Source of the DNA: Bombyx mori
Lineage: Eukaryota > Arthropoda > Insecta > Lepidoptera > Bombycidae
Length of the DNA: 64,000 bases
Assembly (NCBI RefSeq): GCF_030269925.1
Contig: NC_085133.1
Location: 2,190,001 to 2,254,000 of the forward strand
Direction: 5' to 3'
The translations under genes and the position numbers were made by a program. Below are positions 58,801 through 64,000 of this stretch, in pieces. The notes below the pieces were generated by a model, which was given only the letters and a program-made list of their open reading frames with translations, made no database searches and was not told the origin of the DNA. Within the stretch, counting starts at the first letter, position 1; each line of letters begins with the position of its first letter.

Positions 58801-61800
58801 GTGAGTCAGTACTTTGGGGAGAAGGTTGAGAGGAGGAATTCTCCATGCTAGTTGCATCCTCTACGGTCTGCTGAAGGTATCCAATCTTGGTCGGCGAATG
58901 GGTTTATATCCGGATGACCCCACTTTCGAAAAACTTTTGTGGTCACTTGTGGTAAAAAGTGCCATTTCGCAGGTTGATTTCCTCGTGATAGCCTGTCGGC
59001 TATGATGTTGTATCTCCCCGAGAGATAAGCTGACAGTTATCTTGAACTTATCGCTTAGGTTTAAAAATCGAAAGGTCAACGTTAGTGAAATACTTTCAGA
59101 TTCATTTTGATTGTCACTACCATTGCAAATAGCTCTTTTGTGGGTGAGCCGTTTCTGTTGTTGAGCTGACCATAGACAGGACGTTAATATTTTGTCTAAT
59201 TGTAATCCCTACCCATGTCCGAAGCTTCCGTTGCCAGGAAATGGTTGGTTTTGGGTCTCGGCAATGTTTGACATGTGGCTCCGCGTCAGCACTGTATTTG
59301 TAACCCCTACACATGTCCGAAGCTTCCGTTGCCAGGAAATGGTTGGTTTTGTGTATCGGCAATGTCTAACATGTGGCTCCGCGTCAGCACTGCATTTAAT
59401 TGTTAACACATGCAGGATGGCCTGTTTTTTACCCCTTTTCTTGAAACTTCGCAAGAAAATTTGCAAGTTAGCATAGATTGATGTAATTCCGTCAGAGTTT
59501 GAGCTAGGATGTTGTTGAGTGGCCACTTCATTTCTCGCAATTTTCCATCGAATCCCTAGACATGTCATCTCTTGAACCAGTGTACTAATTGATTTTTTGT
59601 AAGGCTGACTTGGCAGCCCAAATAATCCAAGAGCTTTACAGCTTATGTGGCCTGAAGACTCAACTTGGACTTCTTTTGATGGACCTGGTGGGATTTGCGT
59701 AGGTGGGATAACACAACATCCCTTTGCACGCAATGTTTCCGCGACCGAGCATGCTATGCAAGCAAAAAAGGTGTATTTGTCTTCATGGACCAAGAAAAAG
59801 TCGCGTAGGTAGGTTAACATTTGACTTCCCTATGTACGTAAGGTCTTCGCGACCGAGCATGCTATGGGAGCAAAAACGTTTATTTGTCTTGGTGAAACAA
59901 GATCATGTCGTGTAAGTAAGCTAGCACTTCGATTTTGCACGCAATGCCTCCGCGACCGAGCATGCTGTGGAAGCAAAAAGGTGTATTTGTCTTCAAGGAC
60001 CAAGAGAAAGTCGTGTAGGTACGTTAACATTTGACTTCCCTATGTACGCAAGGTCTCCGCGACCGAGCATGCTATGGGAACAAAAACGTTTATTTGTCTT
60101 GGTGAAACAAGATTAAGTCGTGTAGGTAAGCTAGCACTCGACTTTGCACGCAATATCTCCGCGACCGAGCGACCGAGCACCCTATATAATGGAAATGGAC
60201 ATGCCAGCCCAGATAATCCAAAACCTTCACAGCTTCTGCAGCCTGAAGTTTCAACTTGGATTTGTTTTGGTCGACCAAAAGGAAGTCGTCTGGGTAGACT
60301 AGCACTCGAGTTCCTTTTGCACGCAAGGTCTCTGCGACCCAGCATGTTATGGAAGCAAAAAAGGTTAATCCAAAAGCTTCACAGCTTCTGCAGCCTGAAG
60401 TTTCAACTTGGATTTGTCTTGGTCGACCAAAAAGGAAGTCGTCTAGTAGACACTAGCACTCGAGTTCCCTTTGCACGCAAGGTCTCTGCGACCCGCATGT
60501 TATAGAAGCAAAAAGGTGTGGCTCTGAAGCCAGACCGAAGGGTAGGCATGTCATTTCATACTAACTCATAAGAAGGTACCGATTCCTTCCTGGAGGTACT
60601 GATACTGGTACCTTGGTACTGATCCTCAAGAAGTATCGACGAAATTTTGCGACTGATACTAGAAAAATATTCCTGAGAAATGTTCAATTCTATCATCCAG
60701 TCCCCTGGGTGGAGAAAGTTTGGTACCTAGGTGTCCGAAAACAGTAGGTGTTTTATCTTTACGACCTTGTTCAACTCTCGAAGATCCAAAATTGGACGCA
60801 TTGATCCGTCGCTTTTCTTCCGCAGAAAAAGGTAGTTTTTTTTTTTTTTGGTAACCATATATGGTTTACAAATTATTACAATTTTGGTGGCACTCAGTGC
60901 CTCCCGTCGGTGTCTTCAATTGCCCCCCTCTGGATTGTGCCAGATGTTACAGACTATGATTGTTTATAATGTTTGGCTTACCTTGACAAATAGGATTGTA
61001 GCCCTCCGAGGGACTGAATAGATTTCAATTTACTATTATCAAACAAAAATTCCTCAATGAGTAGTGCGTTGGCAACAGGATACTTTGTTAGAGACCACGG
61101 AAATTAAACTTTGACGTCTTATTTCTATACATACGGCCCTTTTTTCCGTATACAATTTAAAACGCTTTTTACGGGTAACTTGTACGACGGAGACGATTTG
61201 TCAAAGTTTTCAGTAATTATGTTACAAAGATTATTAGTTTAAATCTGTTGTGTTTTTGTCAAAATTTCCGTATTGACGAGATCAATTTGTTTACAACAAT
61301 TTTCGTTACATTCAATTGTTACACACAGTTGATGCATTATTAGATTTACAACGTCACTGACCTGGTGGGATAACGAGCCGATTCGAAGATCGACCGTTAC
61401 CTTTGAATCCCGTCGTTTCTTACGCAGAGACTCCTTTTGTTCTTTTTCGCTTGACGAGCTGTTCGAACGCGAGGCGTCTCCATCGCGTCTCGCCTGGACG
61501 TTTTCCCTCTCGGAAATTATGGAGCTTGACTCAACATCACCTCCAACAGATGACGCGTGATTCATGGCGTCCGATGATAGGATTGGTAAATAATACTCGT
61601 AATGATTGCAAAATAACACTCATAGAAACACAAAATAAATATTTTTTGCAATTAATAAGAAGTCGAATAAATATTTGTGGACTTGCGACTTCACAGTACG
61701 AAAGTACACAACGCTATGAAGATCAAAGATGGCTGCGCTCCCTTTATACTTGCTGGCAGCACCTAGCGGCTAAAGATGGAACTAAATTGACTGTCTATGG

Positions 61801-62995
61801 TTGGACATAGACAAGGAATCTAAGCTAAGTACATCACTGCTTCTTCATAATACAATGCTGTATGTTTTCCAGAGGCACATCAATAATGTATTCTCAAAGT
61901 GAGCAGTAGACCGAATAAGTTTGGGAGCCCCTGATCTATACTAACATAAAAATCTAGTGGTTTTTACAGATGTTCCGTTATAACTACTGAACCAAGCATC
62001 CGATTGACTTGAAATTGTAGAAAAAACATGTACTTAATGAATAGGCTAATATTTATATGAGTGTTGGACTCCCTACACCAGTTGCGGGGGCGTTAATGAT
62101 GAGAATCTTTGTGGGGGTGAGAAATAATAATGTTAATTTTAAATGCCCTGCGAAGTGGACGGGTACAGCTAGTAGTATAATAATACTATGCATATGATAT
62201 TTCCTGTTTAGAAGCGATTAATCGTGCCCTTATGACCCTGTGAGTTCGCAAGGGTAGTTACCACCGCCCCGCCTATTTCTGTCGTGAAGCAGTAATGCGT
62301 TTCGGTTTGAAGGGCGGGGCAGCCGTTGTAACTATACTGATACCTTAAAACTTATATCTCAAGGTGGGTTGCGCATTTACGTTGTAGATATCTATGGGCT
62401 CCAGTAACCAATTAACACCAGGTGGGCTGTGAGCTCGTTCACCCATCTAAGCAATAAAAAAAGAATCCAGTTATAAAGCCAGCGAGTGCTCGGTGCGCGT
62501 GTACCGGAGTTCATGGCGCCGTCGAGTCCGTCGCGCTGGGACGCGGGTGCGCCCGGGGACCGCAGCTGCTCCGCCGTCGGGGTCTTGCTGCGGCCGAGCT
62601 GGCTTCCGCCCGACGCCGCTGTCGATATTAACAATTACACGCTACCACTATGTTAAGTCATCAACAAAAACTCTTTTGTTAATATTGTTATGCTGGTAAG
62701 AGTAACGCCATCTAACGCCGAATAGTCGAACGAATATCGAAGGATCTAGTAGCACCTAGAACGCGCGATCAGTACAACGCCATCTATTATCAGATAGCGG
62801 AAACAATACTAGAGATGTGTGGAATATTCTCGGACTCGGAAATTGTATATTTGTTGATGACGTGTATAGGTAGGCGCACTCACCGGGCGCGGGGTGCGGG
62901 CGGGTGGCGGAGCGGCTGCGGGGCGCGCGGCCCCCCCCGCCTCGGCGCCACACCCGCAGCGACGTCTCGTGCAGCGCGGGGCAGTCCTTCAGCAC
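43708..62995 (-). CDS. Magi: MAGI-type multi-PDZ scaffold protein, 3' part (13 exons, 5' end outside window)
   Basis: Thirteen minus-strand exons join in phase to 1665 nt, giving 554 codons and TGA: 62884-62995, 62505-62618, 56677-56760, 54679-54909, 54178-54297, 53253-53388, 52295-52412, 51478-51613, 48611-48735, 47501-47583, 46903-46989, 45776-45912, 43708-43889. Partial residues 1-18 end a PDZ domain (VLKDCPALHETSLRVWRR). Residues 19-305 are low-complexity linker with about ten Ser-Pro motifs. Residues about 315-398 form a PDZ with the carboxylate-binding loop GFGFRIVGG. Residues about 465-550 form a PDZ with GFGFVVISS and the helix HPEVVALIKRSG. The loop sequences, the long HRGHVTL-type strand and the PDZ order match MAGI (membrane-associated guanylate kinase, inverted), a scaffold at epithelial junctions. 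The GUK and WW parts would lie to the right of the window. Introns are packed with transposons. ZO-like or other multi-PDZ proteins fit less well. Confidence 0.85.
43924..44107 (-). repeat. Dispersed repeat family A, 3' part
   Basis: TATATTAATACGTGAAGCAA to ATGCATAAAAGATACATTAC, directly beside the last Magi exon. Confidence 0.7.
44136..44355 (+). repeat. Bm1-type SINE, head half only
   Basis: tRNA-like head with good A and B boxes (TGGTCTAAAGG, GTTCGAATCCC), then the middle part. It stops at GGGACATCTTGTGGGG. Confidence 0.85.
44485..44870 (+). repeat. Dispersed repeat family A
   Basis: AACTATAATTAATTGAAATT to CTCCACGTATTATTAATATT. Confidence 0.65.
44969..45515. mobile_element. PIF/Harbinger-like MITE with transposase-like remnant
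   Basis: The ends are inverted: TGCTGGAACCACACTGCG at 44969 and its near-perfect complement ending at 45515. TTA flanks both sides (44966-44968 and 45516-45518), the 3-bp target preferred by PIF/Harbinger. Subterminal GCGCTATTCG-type motifs are repeated. Internal plus-strand frames include TTRPKRKRWWMIASLKTR (about 45210-45250), which recalls the basic RRxRRWWVR start of Harbinger transposases. The length is 547 bp, so it is non-autonomous. It lies in the last Magi intron region. Confidence 0.75.
45776..45912 (-). CDS. Magi: Magi exon L (first half of the last PDZ domain)
   Basis: Phase 2 in, phase 1 out, donor GTACGT. Encodes VPYDVTVTRSDGEGFGFVVI, matching the MAGI pattern YDVxxxRxxGEGFGFV. 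Confidence 0.88.
45942..46410 (+). repeat. Bm1-type SINE split by the nested RTE fragment
   Basis: The left part reads GGTGGTAGGACGTCTTCTGAG, and the right part resumes with ACCACCACCCTGTCTATTTC after the insertion. The 3' end is decayed. It lies in the Magi intron just upstream of exon L. Confidence 0.8.
45982..46274 (-). mobile_element. RTE LINE 3' fragment nested in a SINE
   Basis: Same RTE 3' end as at 15870, with (ATC)n at its left edge. The 10-bp TSD TAGGTACCAC is at 45972-45981 and 46275-46284. Both flanks are halves of one SINE copy (45942-45981 and 46275-46410). Confidence 0.88.
46903..46989 (-). CDS. Magi: Magi exon K (Ala/Pro linker)
   Basis: Phase 2 in, phase 2 out. Encodes SDAAPHPAPAASYSILHPA and a short Pro/Ala run. 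It carries no domain, but it is needed to keep phase between its neighbours. Confidence 0.75.
47276..47483 (+). repeat. LINE-like 3' end, family C, beside Magi exon J
   Basis: GTTTCTCGACGGATCTTCTC to CACCAGTAAGCCTTTAATCA, ending 17 bp from the exon edge. Confidence 0.6.
47501..47583 (-). CDS. Magi: Magi exon J (last PDZ strand and linker)
   Basis: Phase 0 in, phase 2 out, donor GTGAGA. Begins VTLGVRH, the closing PDZ strand, then a hydrophobic/Pro linker. Confidence 0.8.
47610..48015. repeat. Dispersed repeat D, copy 1
   Basis: TTTAGTGTTTCTTCAGGTTT to ACCTAAAGGTCCTAGTTACC. It matches 52490-52837 along its whole length. Confidence 0.8.
48611..48735 (-). CDS. Magi: Magi exon I (second half of the same PDZ domain)
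   Basis: Phase 1 in, phase 0 out, donor GTAAGG. Encodes GPAEGLVRAGDLLTSVDG, typical of PDZ strands 3-4, then helix 2 (THQRAVALVCRAA) and HRGH. Confidence 0.87.
48779..49212 (+). repeat. Bm1-type tRNA-derived SINE, full length
   Basis: A tRNA-like head (CGTCGTGGCCTAAAGGATAAG with A-box, GGTGTTCGGATCCC with B-box) drives polymerase III in this family. The body TGGTGGTAGGACCTCTTATG and the end AAGCAATAAAAAATAAAATA follow. It is about 430 bp, in a Magi intron, with the P-like element's TSD starting only a few bases after its tail. Confidence 0.9.
49228..50587 (-). mobile_element. P-element-like DNA transposon, non-autonomous
   Basis: Perfect 26-bp terminal inverted repeats begin CACGGAATAGATAAATAAGG. 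The 8-bp target duplication GTACTCGT lies at 49220-49227 and 50588-50595. TIR length, 8-bp TSD and the CA..AATA..ATAAGGT..GG terminus fit the P superfamily. A THAP-like exon near the right end reads toward the left. At 1360 bp it is shorter than autonomous P elements (about 3 kb), and I see no catalytic transposase exons, so it is probably internally deleted. It sits immediately next to a full-length SINE in a Magi intron. Confidence 0.8.
50360..50442 (-). pseudogene. THAP-like first exon of the P-like element
   Basis: Minus-strand frame VPCCAIITCKTKNQTSS, then GGISFDR, ending at donor GTAAGT in phase 2. The C-x4-C pair followed by ISF resembles the start of a THAP zinc-finger domain (C2CH), which is the DNA-binding part of P transposases. 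The expected start codon is ATA, so the copy is probably dead. The rest of the C2CH motif would be in the next exon, which I could not find. Confidence 0.5.
50719..50995 (-). repeat. LINE-like 3' end, family B, in a Magi intron
   Basis: TTTTTTTTCCTACCTAAGCT to CGCAAGCGACGGGTTCGACA. Confidence 0.65.
51173..51443 (+). mobile_element. Helitron-like element, family 2, in a Magi intron
   Basis: Collinear with 11045-11316 from the TCTATATCTATAAAAATGAA start to GCCGGGTCAGCTAGT. It ends about 35 bp before Magi exon H. Confidence 0.6.
51478..51613 (-). CDS. Magi: Magi exon H (first half of a PDZ domain)
   Basis: Phase 0 in, phase 1 out, donor GTGTGT. Encodes ADVLVRLGRGAAGFGFRIVGG, with the PDZ carboxylate-binding loop, and the VGYVVP strand. 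Confidence 0.85.
51690..51778 (-). repeat. jockey/CR1-type LINE 3' end, short
   Basis: Reads GGTGAGTGGTTACCGTCGCC and ends at GCTGCTGCCTACC, the same 3' UTR as at 22602. It lies about 80 bp from Magi exon H. Confidence 0.7.
51808..51935 (-). repeat. Bm1-type SINE, 3' quarter
   Basis: TTTGCTTAGATGGGTGGACG to ACCTTGAGATATAA. Confidence 0.8.
52027..52135. repeat. LINE-like fragment with ATC run
   Basis: CATCATCATCATAGGCGGCT, then GAACAGTCGTGGTCATGTGG. Probably an antisense LINE 3' end. Confidence 0.4.
52160..52258 (+). repeat. Helitron-like family 3 fragment
   Basis: GGCTAATATTTATATAGGGT and GTTAATTTTAAATGCCCAGC, about 40 bp before Magi exon G. Confidence 0.5.
52295..52412 (-). CDS. Magi: Magi exon G (Ser-Pro linker)
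   Basis: Phase 2 in, phase 0 out, donor GTTAGA. Encodes LRESSPPRHMHSPLRQSPS and then SNTVYVPNYPQ, leading into the next PDZ. Confidence 0.8.
52490..52837. repeat. Dispersed repeat D, copy 2
   Basis: Same orientation as 47610-48015, sharing GAAAGTGCACA, CACTGGACGTAGCTTCTCGG-type and GACCTAAAGGTC segments. About one difference per ten bases. Confidence 0.8.
53036..53213 (+). repeat. Bm1-type SINE, old 3' half
   Basis: CCTACCTATTTCTGCAGCGA, GGTTTGAGGGGTGGGG and a decayed end. It lies next to Magi exon F. Confidence 0.65.
53253..53388 (-). CDS. Magi: Magi exon F (Ser-Pro repeats)
   Basis: Phase 1 in, phase 2 out, donor GTACAT. Contains an internal repeat, RLRSHSPSNNS and RLRSQSPSNNS, separated by about 19 residues. 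Confidence 0.8.
53655..53768. repeat. Dispersed repeat E, copy 2, in a Magi intron
   Basis: CAGCATTCCCTATTACAAGA to CACCAAGTTGCACGCGCACC. Confidence 0.7.
54178..54297 (-). CDS. Magi: Magi exon E (Ser-Pro repeats)
   Basis: Acceptor CAG before GTTTCCC, donor GTCAGT, phase 1 in and phase 1 out, 39 full codons. Encodes FPEDGMLHSPTT and a segment with THRQSPSANRLRPHSPANS. The frame joins both neighbours exactly. Confidence 0.78.
54447..54655 (-). repeat. Bm1-type SINE abutting Magi exon D
   Basis: TTATTTATTGCTAAGATGGG to TTCACGGCAGAAATAGGCAG. It ends about 24 bp from the exon edge, so its sequence lies within the first bases of the intron. Confidence 0.75.
54679..54909 (-). CDS. Magi: Magi exon D (Trp/Asn/Gly-rich segment)
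   Basis: Acceptor ATCCCAG, donor GTCAGT, 231 bp. Encodes a striking Trp/Asn/Gly-rich stretch (for example ENAWHERDNWLDNGNVQNW), then PTPTVHVDVN. No known domain recognised. A SINE lies about 28 bp beyond the donor. Confidence 0.8.
55493..55931 (+). mobile_element. LINE 3' fragment (jockey/CR1-like RT C-terminus) with AAAT tail
   Basis: A plus-strand frame of about 60 codons ends at TGA near 55684. It reads FYKRNSTKDIFSTRFSRTN, then GKHSPTPRLTNLYNNL and SLPIFKNKVIKSCC, the typical end of insect LINE polymerases (SP..RL..LYN, F...L..FK). It is followed by an AT-rich 3' UTR and an (AAAT)n tail at 55911-55931. Confidence 0.65.
56104..56400 (-). repeat. tRNA-derived SINE, second family
   Basis: On the minus strand, GGCCGTCTGGTGTAGTGGTA (A-box) and GCGGGTTCGAATCCCGCC (B-box) form a tRNA-like head. 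A body follows that runs to an AT-rich (ATTT)n end near 56130. A lone tRNA gene is unlikely because the acceptor stem is not closed and the tail is SINE-like. Confidence 0.75.
56677..56760 (-). CDS. Magi: Magi exon C (basic linker)
   Basis: Acceptor TGTGCAG, donor GTTAGC, phase 1 in and phase 1 out, 27 full codons. Encodes EATYAVPEHKGRDRE followed by a basic MDRRRRSSTP motif. The preceding intron holds the DIRS-like element. Confidence 0.75.
58150..58593 (-). pseudogene. Tyrosine recombinase, N-terminal part, of the DIRS-like element
   Basis: 147-codon frame. Residues about 7-60 (STLSAYLPATRRWCIWC, then IDPKSADVAKFF and TILLHHKAALSTFCG) match the SAM-like N-terminal domain of DIRS tyrosine recombinases. 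The catalytic R-H-R-Y half should follow to the left but is too decayed to read. Confidence 0.55.
58860..59030 (-). pseudogene. RNase H C-terminal part of the DIRS-like element
   Basis: The minus-strand reading SAYLSGRYNIIADRLSRG is followed by PAKWHFLP and FRKWGHPDINPFADQDW. This is the characteristic end of retroelement RNase H domains of the DIRS/Ty3 kind (N.AD.LSR, EW.L, WG.P.iDLFA). Confidence 0.65.
59216..59410. repeat. 98-bp tandem duplication in the DIRS-like element
   Basis: TGTCCGAAGCTTCCGTTGCC starts at about 59216 and again at about 59313, and the two units are nearly identical over about 97 bp. This is a second expansion inside the same element. Confidence 0.8.
59450..60834 (-). 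pseudogene. DIRS-like reverse transcriptase, degenerate and internally expanded
   Basis: The N-terminal motif LFLRKKSDGSMRPILDLREL is at about 60834-60760. YxDD-type segments (LVYPDDFLLVDQNK near 60300) and YLGWHVHF follow. LGIRWK and downstream DIRS-like helix lie near 59580. Between them the YxDD-bearing segment is repeated several times with small changes. Stops and frameshifts break the frame. Confidence 0.65.
59690..60530 (-). repeat. Tandem array of the RT YxDD-box segment
   Basis: The landmark GCGACCGAGCATGCTATG recurs, with changes, near 59741, 59849, 59952, 60059, 60162, 60335 and 60489. Spacings are about 108, 103, 107, 103, 173 and 154 bp. Each unit also holds the AAG..AAGTCGTGTAGGTA stretch, which on the minus strand encodes the Y-x-D-D-like TYLxDFLLV segment. 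Confidence 0.8.
61239..61619 (-). pseudogene. gag-like ORF1 of the DIRS-like element
   Basis: A 126-codon frame rich in Ser/Glu/Lys (NSSSSEKEQKESLRKKRRDS), with an ATG at MNHASSVGG. It ends in phase 0 at an apparent GTCAGT donor, which does not fit the next Magi exon (phase 1). Its position just inside the right terminal repeat, on the element's coding strand, supports gag rather than a host exon. Confidence 0.5.
61936..62175 (+). mobile_element. Helitron-like element, family 3
   Basis: TATACTAACATAAAAATCTA to GTGGACGGGTACAGCTAGTA. Confidence 0.6.
62228..62463 (+). repeat. Bm1-type SINE, 3' half, beside Magi exon B
   Basis: CCTGTGAGTTCGCAAGGGTA to AAGCAATAAAAAAAGA. Confidence 0.85.
62505..62618 (-). 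CDS. Magi: Magi exon B (linker)
   Basis: Acceptor ATCGACAG, donor GTACAC, phase 1 in and phase 1 out. Encodes a Ser/Pro-rich linker containing SKTPTAEQLRSPGAP. A SINE tail ends only about 42 bp from its donor side. Confidence 0.75.
62884..62995 (-). CDS. Magi: Magi exon A (end of an upstream PDZ)
   Basis: Acceptor CTGCAG, donor GTGAGT, phase 0 in and phase 1 out, 37 codons. Begins VLKDCPALHETSLRVWRR, the last helix and strand of a PDZ domain, then a Gly/Arg/Pro-rich linker. The GC content is high. Confidence 0.8.
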
Positions 62996-63079
62996 CTGCA
63001 GATCAGGGTGTTGTTACTATATGTATATAGTTTACCGTGGCTGAGCGTCTTTTGAGCTACTTACTGCTTTGTTCATTGC

Positions 63080-63215
63080 TGCCGTTAATCAGTAATGCGT
63101 TTCGGTTTGAGGAGGCAGCCGTCATACTGTTACAACTGAGACCTTAGAACTCATGTCTCAAAGTGGGTGGCGGTATTTAAGTAGTTGATGTCTATGGGCT
63201 CTTACAAATCGTGAC
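63080..63215 (+). repeat. Bm1-type SINE fragment
   Basis: CAGTAATGCGTTTCGGTTTG to GATGTCTATGGGCTC, diverged. Confidence 0.7.
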
Positions 63216-63387
63216 CTAGCATGATGTCGATTTTATTTTAGAATTGCTGACGATCCAAAGAGCCTCACCAGAACGGAGGGCCGATCTCTTAGACGGGAGA
63301 ATAAATTTATCATTTTATTTTCAAATATCGACTTTATCGTTTTAACTTAAGGCTTTATCTAGAACATTACTAAAGAAAATCTCTAAT

Positions 63388-63490
63388 CTATATATAAATC
63401 TACAGTGGTACGTTAATGATGAGAATGTTTGTGGAGGTGAGAAATAATAATGTTAATTTTAAATGTCCAGCGAAGCGGATGGGTACAGTA
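63388..63490 (+). mobile_element. Helitron-like element, family 3, internally deleted
   Basis: The start TCTATATATAAATCTACAGT is joined to the 3' end GCGAAGCGGATGGGTACAGT. Confidence 0.5.
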
Positions 63491-63538
63491 TTTCATAAAT
63501 TGATAACTACGCAGCAGTCTGGTACAGTTGATTTTACA

Positions 63539-63712
63539 ATGTGCTTAGTGCGAGTTTTTTTTAACGTTAAAGCGTAAAAGCTAACTCAAATTTGTATGGA
63601 GTTGGAAAGTTTACCTACGTTTGCCGCTAGGGGCGCTGTTCCAATTGCATACACAAATTTGAGTTAACTTTTACGCTATCGAGAACGTTAAAAAACATGC
63701 ACTAGGCATAGT
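63539..63712. mobile_element. Palindromic MITE, copy 2
   Basis: Same family as 30355: GTGCTTAGTGCGAGTTTTTT, inner arms GGAGTTGGAAAG and CTGTTCCAATTGC around CGTTTGCCGCTAGGGGCGC, in the opposite central orientation. Confidence 0.65.
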
Positions 63713-63764
63713 GATACAAACTTAAAACCTTTTCAAAGAATACAATTCTATTTTTGTAGGATAG

Positions 63765-64000
63765 CCACCGGAGTACCCTTCGAACCCATCGCTTGCGACG
63801 ATGGGCTCGGCGAGTAAACTAACCCACAGACACAGCCCACTGAGTTTCTCGCCGGATCTTCTCAGTGGGTCGCGTTTCCGATCCGGTGGTAGATTCTGCG
63901 AAGCATTGCTCTTGCTAAGGTTAGCATCGTCGTCAGGTTTGAGCCCCGTGAGCTCACCTACTAAGGTTACGCTGAAATGGTCTCAAAAGACCATCAGCTA
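63765..64000 (+). repeat. LINE-like 3' end, family B, cut by the window edge
   Basis: TCGAACCCATCGCTTGCGAC to AGACCATCAGCTA at the last base. Confidence 0.65.

Larger units (their letters stand above)
57122..61889 (-). mobile_element. DIRS-like tyrosine-recombinase retrotransposon, degenerate
   Basis: Terminal sequences are inverted relative to each other: 57160-57330 matches the complement of about 61715-61889 almost base for base. At the left end an extra palindrome (57122-57187 against 57350-57415) is followed by another copy of the terminus (57411-57454). Inside, all on the minus strand and in DIRS order, are a gag-like frame, RT motifs, an RNase H end (NIIADRLSRG, PAKWHFLP, KWGHPDI) and the N-terminal part of a tyrosine recombinase. 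No LTRs are seen. Stops and frameshifts abound, so it is inactive. The combination of RT, RNase H end, recombinase-like segment and inverted ends points to DIRS rather than Ty3 or LINE. Confidence 0.75.
56915..61935. mobile_element. hAT remnant split by a DIRS-like retrotransposon
   Basis: The left part (about 56915-57120) reads CCCAAAGTGGGCGATAACGC and GGGGGGCGGTAGGGG. The right part (about 61890-61935) reads GACCGAATAAGTTTGGGAGC, which is the complementary end of the same type of element. Together they look like one short hAT/MITE into which 57122-61889 inserted. Confidence 0.5.

Noticed and set aside
61362..61619. Frame MNHASSVGGDVESSS... as an extra Magi exon or alternative first exon
   Set aside because: Its apparent donor leaves phase 0, while the next Magi exon needs phase 1, and joining them hits a stop. 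Exon 62505-62618 joins 56677-56760 directly. The frame lies inside the DIRS-like element on its coding strand and fits gag.
63240..63310. Possible small Magi exon with donor GTGAGG
   Set aside because: Only about 17 bp to the nearest acceptor, no PDZ-like content, and the sequence further upstream is not in the window.
1..64000. CRISPR array, operon or prokaryotic features
   Set aside because: The sequence is clearly insect nuclear DNA. The direct repeats are tandem duplications or transposons and have no spacer structure.

Overview
This window is nuclear DNA of a lepidopteran insect, most likely a Bombyx silkworm. The main evidence is more than twenty full, partial or decayed copies of one tRNA-derived SINE of the silkworm Bm1 type, plus lepidopteran Helitron-like elements, RTE and jockey/CR1-type LINE tails, AT-rich unique DNA and spliced genes with GT-AG introns. 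There is no prokaryotic or plasmid content.

Two spliced genes can be read exon by exon, and one intronless gene is probable. (1) A five-exon gene on the plus strand at 35220-39324 encodes a 271-residue secreted chymotrypsin-fold protein. Its catalytic histidine is replaced by tyrosine, so it reads as a serine protease homologue. (2) The 3' part of a MAGI-type scaffold gene occupies 43708-62995 on the minus strand. Thirteen exons join in perfect phase and give 554 codons plus a stop. They encode the end of one PDZ domain, a Ser-Pro-rich linker and two complete PDZ domains. The upstream exons lie beyond the right edge. (3) A 145-codon intronless frame at 28940-29377 on the minus strand sits in repeat-poor DNA and is probably an uncharacterised gene. 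A possible decayed SET/SMYD-like fragment lies at 640-921.

The rest is mostly mobile DNA. 1-25 kb holds dispersed repeats, a three-copy 179-bp tandem array, nested LINE/SINE/Helitron insertions with readable target-site duplications (TSDs), and a 5'-truncated RTE LINE whose last 227 codons are open. 25-29.5 kb is largely single copy. 29.5-35 kb holds SINEs, a hAT-type MITE with an 8-bp TSD, and palindromic MITE material. The MAGI introns carry a P-element-like transposon (26-bp terminal inverted repeats (TIRs), 8-bp TSD, THAP-like first exon), a PIF/Harbinger-like MITE, a nested RTE/SINE pair, a tRNA-derived SINE of a second family, a LINE 3' fragment, and a DIRS-like tyrosine-recombinase retrotransposon inserted into a hAT remnant. 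The DIRS copy contains an unusual tandem expansion of the segment that encodes the reverse-transcriptase YxDD box.

The strongest candidates for a second look are the P-like element, the DIRS-like element with its repeated active-site segment, and the H57Y protease homologue. All family calls rest on reading motifs and repeat ends by eye; no database search was possible.
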